Shown piece after piece: positions 57,691-64,000 of a stretch of DNA of 64,000 bases. The notes beneath the pieces were generated by a model that did no database searches, was not told where the DNA came from, and saw only the letters and a list, made by a program, of their open reading frames with translations. Position 1 is the first letter of the stretch; every line of letters begins with the position of its first letter. Source of the DNA: Riptortus pedestris. Taxonomy: Eukaryota; Arthropoda; Insecta; Hemiptera; Alydidae. The position numbers and the translations under genes are program-made. The DNA lies in assembly GCA_019009955.1 (NCBI GenBank), contig CM032231.1:91781001-91845000 (forward strand), in the 5' to 3' direction.

Positions 57691-59294
57691 GTTAATACTA
57701 ACATTTCATCTCAGGAAATCGGTTATTTTCTTTTGTCAGAAAAGTTACGGGTGAACGGTCATGATCAATTCCTTAAAACCCAATTGATTGTCTTATTTTG
57801 TTGTATATATTCCTGGATTTTATAAATGCGAGATTTATTTCGATATCTTTACATTTTATTACATTCTTTTTTTTTTTTTTTAAATATTCAGCTATAGTGT
57901 TCAATAGTTTTTCGTTTGAATTAGAAATAGAGATTTTTGTTTACAGTTTGGGTTACGAGTAATGTAATAAACAAATGCCCAAGCATTGTGTGTCAATTTG
58001 TGTTAATAATCCATGTTCGTTTATATAACCATTTTTTATTTGATGCCTATTCAATGTATTGTGTATAAACTCAATTAAAATGCTATTATTTTTAAGATTT
58101 CACAATAGTCTGGTCTTAGTTAAAAATACTTCAGGTATAAAAAAAATATCGAAATCTGTGGAATAAAATAGTTTTACCAATAGTGGAAAGATTTTCCCTG
58201 AAAAAAATCTAAACAATTAACTAAATTTTACCATTGCCAAACCAGTGTCAGTTTAAAAAAATACTACTATTTATGCTTGTCGACTCGCTAAAATTTCAAG
58301 AGGAGACTTTAAAACTTGTCTGGTGAACTGCCTTTTATGTTTCCTGGAACGAGCAAAGGGAAAAAGTCCTTAAGCAAATCCATGCAAATTGGCTAGTTTC
58401 AAAATTAGAAAATACAGTTAGTTAAAATAAGGAAGGGAATTTCAACACAAATTGAATCAGGCCAAGATTTAAATTTTTTTCTATAGAAGCACGATCATTG
58501 ATTAGATCTGAGCCTGCCCATGAATGGCTTCCCAACCGCCAATAACGATATCTATTCAATCTAAACTTCCAGCTGTGTTGCTTCTATGAAAGGATTATTT
58601 TTTTGTTTGCTCCAATTACCTCACTGATCTTTTTTTCATGATTGAAGTATTTCCATCATTTGATTTACATCATATGAATACCTACATATAGTACAATACT
58701 ATAAAAAATGAAGTAAACTAAGAATTAACAAATCTACCATCTAATTTTTCTTCTATACATATACAGTATCAATAACTACTTCATACATTTCCAAATTGTA
58801 CAATGAAAATTTAAAAAAAACGACATGACATAAGTCTATATAATATGAATAATTAAAAATTTAAGTCTAACGCAAAGTAAAATAATTTTTTTTTTCATAT
58901 ATTTTATTAATCATAGTGTTTTCGGAGAATAATTTGAAGAAATAGTCTTTAAATAAAAGGATGATATTTGGCAGCCCTATTCTCCTATTCTATGTTTAGC
59001 ACTTGGTGAGGCGTCACTTATTCTCTCAAGACTTGCATCTCATGCGGCTTCGGCCCAATAACTTAATTTTTACTAAAACATTTTGTTTTGTTAGTATTTA
59101 CCAAAAAAAATGCTGAGTCAAATGCCAGCTAGCTGTAAACTATATTTCACAATTCACTGAATAGCTAGCATAATAAGAGATGGTGAATAAAACCTTTTAT
59201 TGATTTTATTTTGAAACTTTATATATATATAAAATCCGAGATAATAAAAATCGATATTTTTGTTTATATATGATTGCAATATTTCTTGTTTTAG
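57691..59294. other. AT-rich, probably intronic or upstream DNA
   Basis: No recognised repeat, and A/T runs only. It lies between two candidate exons. Confidence 0.4.
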
Positions 59295-59379
59295 ACTGAA
59301 ATGGGATTCTATCTATGGGCTGGCTTTGCCTGCCTCCTAGTCGCATCGCGCAGTTTTGTAGCGACGGCCCCTGCTAACA
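59295..59379 (+). CDS. Signal-peptide-encoding exon of a secreted or membrane protein
   Basis: A 3' splice site (ATATTTCTTGTTTTAG ending at 59294) precedes ACTGAA and the ATG at 59301. The 26 codons read MGFYLWAGFACLLVASRSF then VATAPAN: a short polar start, a hydrophobic core and an A-T-A end, a typical cleavable signal peptide with probable cleavage after VATA. The exon ends AACA|GTAAGT, a strong donor, leaving a phase-1 intron at 59380. Codons are GC-richer (GCC TGC CTC, GTC GCA TCG CGC) than the flanking DNA, as expected of conserved coding sequence. The 5' untranslated exon lies upstream and was not located. The product cannot be named from the signal peptide. This is the best-supported host exon in the window. 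Confidence 0.7.
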
Positions 59380-59962
59380 GTAAGTAAACTTTTATTTGTT
59401 ATTAAACATTATCCTACTACATTATAGTATTTTATGAACGTAAACTTATAATAAAACCAGTCGATGGAGCTCTTTAGTTGTGAATTAACGTTTGCCATGA
59501 AATATTAATTATTTTCAAGTCGTTATAATAATGTACTTTTATTTTCATTAATCATTACTACCAAAAGGAGGTACATTGACATTTTATTTATTAGTCTACT
59601 TTATTCAATCTAGTAAACTGAATTGATTTCATATAATAATGTCGTATACATATTCATAAAACACTCAAAAATAATTCAGTGGATTACATATTCCTACGAA
59701 TTGTTTAAAACACTGTTGAATAGAAAAGTATTGCATGAAATTAAAAGTATTGTTGATTAGAACGCCCTTGAAATATTTAATTACATACTTCTTTAATGTA
59801 ATCGGTATATTTCATTATTAATATTACTATCGAGTTATATAATCCCAGAATGTGAGTTCACTACACCCCCATAACGGGACCTGATCAGAAAATTTCTCAC
59901 CAAACATATAAATTAAGTAATTTGGGATTTTAGCATTTTTATTAGCAACTTATATTTTGTAG

Positions 59963-60186
59963 AAAAAGATGCCCAGAGTCATTACTTTTGGTTTTTAAAT
60001 GCCGATTATTTTAGTACAGATTTAATACTTTCCGATGAAAAGTTAAAGAGTTTTAAGGGTTACACGATACATAGCTGCTACCAATTTCTTGGCTATGAAC
60101 CTCTCATGAATATAAAATCTGGTTATGGTTGTACTTGCGGCCAGTCTTGTGGGGGAAGGGGAAGGTTTCTCATGAAGGCAAGATGA
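59963..60186 (+). CDS. Candidate terminal exon of the secreted protein
   Basis: Follows TATATTTTGTAG (acceptor ending at 59962). In the phase left by the donor at 59380 the frame stays open for 73 codons to TGA at 60184-60186. It reads KDAQSHYFWFLNADYF, then SFKGYTIHSCYQFLGYEP, then GYGCTCGQSCGGRGR. Joined with the signal-peptide exon the product would be 100 residues with four cysteines after the predicted cleavage site. The same frame is open back to about 59912, so the acceptor choice is not certain, the tract is only modest, and an open run of this length can occur by chance in a few kb. No poly(A) signal is obvious before the HINE at 60285. Confidence 0.3.
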
Positions 60187-60284
60187 AACCTTGTCAGACC
60201 ATCTATTCTCAAGATTACTGAGGCTCTTCTCAAGCCTAAAAAATCCTCATGTTGACATGAATCAACTACATAAAGAGATGAACT

Positions 60285-60889
60285 TGAATGTCTTTCCGCA
60301 GGAACTTCGTTAACTAAGCAAATTTCACAAGTTTGTTACTTATTTACTTTATGTATCTCAAAAAATAAATGTTCAATGAGAACAGTATTTGGTATTTAAA
60401 TTTCAAATAAAGTGTATCATTAATAACAGAGTATTGTTTTTGTGACATGAGTAGGAGTGGGGGCTTACTGAATGCTGAAACCTGACAAATATCTGTTAAT
60501 AACCGACATAATGAAAAAACGTGCATATCAATATTTATAGAACATTACATTTGTAATAAGATTGGTTCTATACAATATTTCGATCCGAAGCATAATAACG
60601 GATATATTAAAATATTTCGAATTCCTCCTTCTAAATCCCTCCTCCCACTGGTCGTATTTCAGCCGTTAATGAACTCGATATTTGGTTTTACAGAAAACGT
60701 TTAAATATCGAGTTTGGTAACGATCAAATAAAAATTGCGACCGCTTGAGCGAAAAAAGACATTATAAATAGTTTTGAATGGACCTCATTTTCGTCATCTC
60801 CTGGGTTGGATCGATGAACATTTTTTATCAAAAATCGCGTCATGAGTACAACCTCAATAGCTGATTCTCCTTAAGAGAAATCTGCTAAA
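60285..60889 (-). mobile_element. HINE-like element, subfamily 2, degraded 3' end
   Basis: CGTTAACTAAGCAAATTTCAC at left, AGTATTTGGTATTTAAATTTC, GAGTAGGAGTGGGGGCTTAC, the shared core, and CTCCTTAAGAGAAATCTGCTA at right. Central TA tract absent. Confidence 0.85.
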
Positions 60890-60892
60890 AAC

Positions 60893-61070
60893 CGGTGTCT
60901 TAAGTTCGATTCCCTTGAGCACAGTAAGAATTCACTATACACACTAATTAATAGGAATTTCACATTAGGATTTTTCTCATTATATAGTTCACAGTGGGTA
61001 AAAAAAGGGTGCGTGGTAATCTGTAGATTATTCGTCCCTATTAGCCTCCGTAGATTAGAGTAGACGTTTA
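60893..61070 (+). mobile_element. tRNA-derived SINE, old copy
   Basis: TTAAGTTCGATTCCCTTGAG (B box), GGGTGCGTGGTAATCTGTAG and CGTCCCTATTAGCCTCCG mark a diverged SINE directly beside the HINE 5' end. The 114-codon antisense frame here is largely this SINE. Confidence 0.65.
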
Positions 61071-61400
61071 TGTTTTTTAAGAGAAACATTAGCAGGTGGC
61101 ACCAACCCCCTCTGGGTTTTACATTTATTCTACTGTCACTTCTCTCCCCATCTCCGGCCTGACTCCAGAGGGAATACCCCATCTCCTGCCTCACATTAAA
61201 ACCATGAATTAACACGTTTCACCATTCATGAGATAATGGCAACCAACTTTTATATAAAAAAAGGTTTTTTAGTCTGGCCTTTTAGAAATTCTTGAGTACT
61301 TAGCAAAACAAAACTAGTTTTGGGGGTGAGTAATCAATTTTAAACTGAATCTTCATTTTGGTGTTCGTTCATGAGATAGCATAAAAAAAAAGAAAAAAAA
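61071..61400. other. Short unique stretch
   Basis: No gene or repeat recognised; an A-rich run at 61384-61404 borders the next HINE. Confidence 0.4.
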
Positions 61401-61938
61401 AAAAGTCCGTCCCTCAAGGGCTGCGTTAACTAAGCAGATTTTCTAAGTGTATCACGTATTTGAATTTATCTAAAAACGTAAACGTTCAATGAGAACATTA
61501 TTTTGTGTTTGGGCTTCAATTAAAATGCTTCATAATATGACAGCTTATTGTTAATATGACATGAGTTCGAGTGGGGGGTTTACTGATGGCCGAATACTAA
61601 AAAAATGCAAATATCTCCTTTAATACTAGAGCTAGAGAATAAATGTATATAGCAATATTTATAGTACATTTAATTTGAAATAACATTGGTTCTATACAAT
61701 TTTTCGATCCGACGTATAAATTAAGGGGACGTATCGAATTTTCAAAATTCTCCCTCGCGAAACCTCCCCCTCCCATTAGTTCGATTTCAGCCATTAACGA
61801 ACTCGAACTTTAGTTTTGTATGTAAAGCCTATATATCGAGTTTGACTCGAATAAATCTCGTTTGAAATAAGAATTGCGACCGCAAGTGAGGCAACAGACA
61901 AGTATATATACCCCCTTAAGGAAAATCCGCTAAAAAGA
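61401..61938 (-). mobile_element. HINE-like element, subfamily 2
   Basis: AAAGTCCGTCCCTCAAGGGC (altered hairpin), GCGTTAACTAAGCAGATTTTC, GTATTTGAATTTATC, CAGCTTATTGTTAATATGAC, core to GCGACCGCAAGTGAGG, then straight to CCCTTAAGGAAAATCCGC. The 5' half is mostly deleted. Confidence 0.88.
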
Positions 61939-62244
61939 AAGCTAACTGTGTTAATACTAATATGTTTATTCATGTAAAAGAAATATTTTATTTTAATAAA
62001 TTTTAACAGTGGTTAATTTAACCTTTATTAATCAATTAACACATTTGTCCAATACCCTGAAAAACTAATCATTTGGTATTGTGCATTTATAAATTTGTAA
62101 ATAAATAGCTGTGGTAGTTCGAAGGGAAATTCAGCCACTCGCTGAAATATTACTTTTAACATGTATTATATAGAACATCATAAATTTTAATTCAGTGATG
62201 GGGGTTCAGAAAAGAAAATTCTAATTAAAACTGTTCAAAATATT

Positions 62245-62301
<57 letters not shown>

Positions 62302-62780
62302 TCAGAGAGCAGGGTACGTATTGAAAAATTTATGGACGTTGAACTGTTGAAGTCAACAATGAAGATGCTCCGTAATGTTGCTGGTAAGATAGAAATGATG
62401 GTTCTCCAATTAGAGTGTAATTGAGGAAATGCGCATTGATTCGCTCGGTAACCTGTTAGAGCTTAAGTCGACGAAGGTCCATTCGTCATTTCTCGTTGAA
62501 TGGAGGAAAATAAATACCCTCCTAAAGACCATGTACTTCGTTTCAGACGGAATAAAGATCATCCGTGTCTCATACTCCTCATATAGAGCAACTAAAAAGT
62601 AAAATAAACAATAAGTAAAATAAAAAAAAAAAAAAAAAAAAAAAACTAACAAAAACTAAAATAACTACGTGCCACTCCAGAAGTTTTTCTGTAAATCACA
62701 AAATAAATCTAAAGAGAGTTTTACGTTCATGCCCATTCTGAAATAGTGAACAATATACAAAGTCCATGCAAGAACCAAGA
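61939..62780. other. AT-rich DNA with (TA)n and poly(A)
   Basis: (TA)n at 62247-62299 and an A-run at about 62622-62645. The 80-codon minus frame at 62410-62652 starts in the T-run of the opposite strand and is not called. Confidence 0.5.
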
Positions 62781-63068
62781 AGAGTTCCAAGCAGGTGCTG
62801 CGTTTACTATGCAGATTTCTTACGTACGTTACGTATTTGCATTTATCAAAAAAAGGAAAAGTTCAATGAGAAAAATATTTGGTATTTAAGTTTCAAATAA
62901 AGTATTTCATTTTATAAGAGAGTATCTATTGTTTATGTGACATGATTAGGAGTGGTTGTTTACTGAAGGATGAAAACTAAAAAAGTGCAAAGGTCTCAGT
63001 TAATATTGAAGTTAGAGAATAAATGTACATAACATAATTTATAGAACATTACATTTGCAATAAGATAG
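62781..63068 (-). mobile_element. HINE-like subfamily 2, 3' portion
   Basis: GTGCTGCGTTTACTATGCAG, TTACGTATTTGCATTTATC, GAAAAATATTTGGTATTTAAG and GAACATTACATTTGCAATAAG, then broken off. Confidence 0.8.
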
Positions 63069-63145
63069 ACTCGTCCATATATAGTATGATTAGTCCTATA
63101 TTATATTTCTTTATTTAGACCATTAATTATTAAAAAAATTAAAAG

Positions 63146-63265
63146 TTAGCAGATTTCCCTTAAGGGAAATAAGCTATTGAGGTCGTACTCATGACGCGAG
63201 TTTCGAAAAATTTCTTCAAATGTCCATGGATCCTACCCAGAAGATGACGAAACTGAGGTCCGCTC

Positions 63266-63335
<70 letters not shown>

Positions 63336-63815
63336 CTGTTAACGCTCTAGCGGTCGCAATTTTTGTTTGATCGTTACCAAACTCGGAATTTAATCTTTTA
63401 TGTAAAAAGGAAGATCAAGTTCGTTAATGGCTGAAATCAGATCAGTGGGAGGGGAGCGGTTTAGAGGGGGATCTTTGAAAATTCAAAATATCTCCGTTAT
63501 TTGCGTCGGATCGAAATATTGTATAGAATCAATCTTATTGCAAATTAAATTTACTGTAAATAATGTTCTATACATTTATTCTGTATCTTGAATATTAACC
63601 GAGATATTTGTATTGTGTGTGTGGTCGGCAGGAGTCGGCTATGTTCGGGACTTTCCGCCGAGAGCTAGGGCGGCCGTTTCCGTAACTGTTCTTCCCTCGT
63701 GAATAGGTTTAGAGATTCCTTAATACTACTGTTGTTATCAGGCAGATTTCTCTATTGTAAAACTTCACGTGGGAAATCTGTTTAGTTTACGCAGCCCCTG
63801 CGTGACGGACTTTTT
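63146..63815 (+). mobile_element. HINE-like element, complete reference copy
   Basis: 5' AGCAGATTTCCCTTAAGGG palindrome (63148), 5' module with ATGTCCATGGATCCTACCC, (TA)n at 63271-63331, TTTGTCTGTTAACGCTCTAG core, the GGGAGGGG block, CTTTCCGCCGAGAGC, the subterminal inverted pair GCAGATTTCTC / GGGAAATCTG, hairpin ACGCAG-CCC-CTGCGT at 63789-63803, and GACGGACTTTTT. No ORF is present, so any mobility would depend on proteins from another element. Confidence 0.93.
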
Positions 63816-64000
63816 TTATATAGAGTGGCTATCATCCCCTAGTATTTTGGATACTACTTTTGATATACCAAGGCACTTTCTGTTGTCCTCATACCTTCTA
63901 CACTCTGTAAGTAAGTGAAAAAGAGTTAAGTCTACTTCACAATTAATGCAGGTTAGTTTGCATGTTGTATAACACAACAACAACAACATTTAATTTAGGT
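63816..64000. other. Window end, nothing recognised
   Basis: Short unique sequence with a (CAA)n run near 63977. Confidence 0.4.

Noticed and set aside
60871..61215. 114-codon minus-strand ORF
   Set aside because: It overlaps the HINE 5' end and an old SINE and has no conserved features.

Overview
The window looks like intergenic and intronic DNA from a large, AT-rich animal genome, most likely an arthropod and quite possibly an insect. The evidence is the low GC content, GT-AG splice signals, and the mix of tRNA-derived SINEs, truncated LINEs, Helitrons, a Helentron-like family and piggyBac, together with very many (TA)n tracts. There is no bacterial gene organisation: no operons, no ribosome binding sites and no intact long ORF. 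The species cannot be named from the sequence.

Almost everything that can be identified is mobile or repetitive DNA. The dominant family (called HINE-like here) has at least 20 copies or fragments on both strands. A full copy starts with a palindrome around AGCAGATTTCCCTTAAGG, carries a central (TA)n tract, has an inverted copy of AGCAGATTTCCC near its 3' end, and ends with the hairpin ACGCAG-CCC-CTGCGT followed by GACGGACTTTT. This fits non-autonomous Helentrons (HINE/DINE-1-like). Classical Helitrons with 3' hairpins and CTAG ends lie at 13.7-15.8, 18.8-20.1, 24.8-25.4 and 39.8-42.1 kb; one keeps a broken helicase C-terminus. A tRNA-derived SINE occurs about 25 times, several copies with 10-15 bp target-site duplications. 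Three LINE 3' ends (17.5, 30.3 and 32.5 kb) and a 1.55 kb piggyBac-like element with matching terminal repeats and a decayed transposase (43.4-44.9 kb) complete the set.

Layout: 0-1 kb, an 81-bp satellite; 1-12 kb, AT-rich DNA with scattered SINE and HINE fragments; 12-20 kb, a dense nest of HINEs, Helitrons and a LINE; 21-27 kb, palindromic TA elements and SINEs; 27-37 kb, mostly unique DNA with two LINE tails; 36.7-37.3 kb, a 28-bp minisatellite; 39-43 kb, a second nested transposon stack followed by a SINE; 43.4-44.9 kb, piggyBac; 45-56 kb, HINEs in otherwise unique DNA; 56-60 kb, the only region with convincing host-gene signals; 60-64 kb, further HINEs.

The best host-gene evidence is a short exon at 59295-59379 that encodes a signal peptide between a good 3' splice site and a GTAAGT donor. 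A phase-compatible open exon follows at 59963, giving a possible 100-residue secreted protein with four cysteines in its predicted mature part. A second exon-like block lies at 57609-57690. The window shows no convincing previously undescribed multi-gene system. The most novel material is the HINE-like family, its repeated nesting with Helitrons, and the possible small secreted protein.
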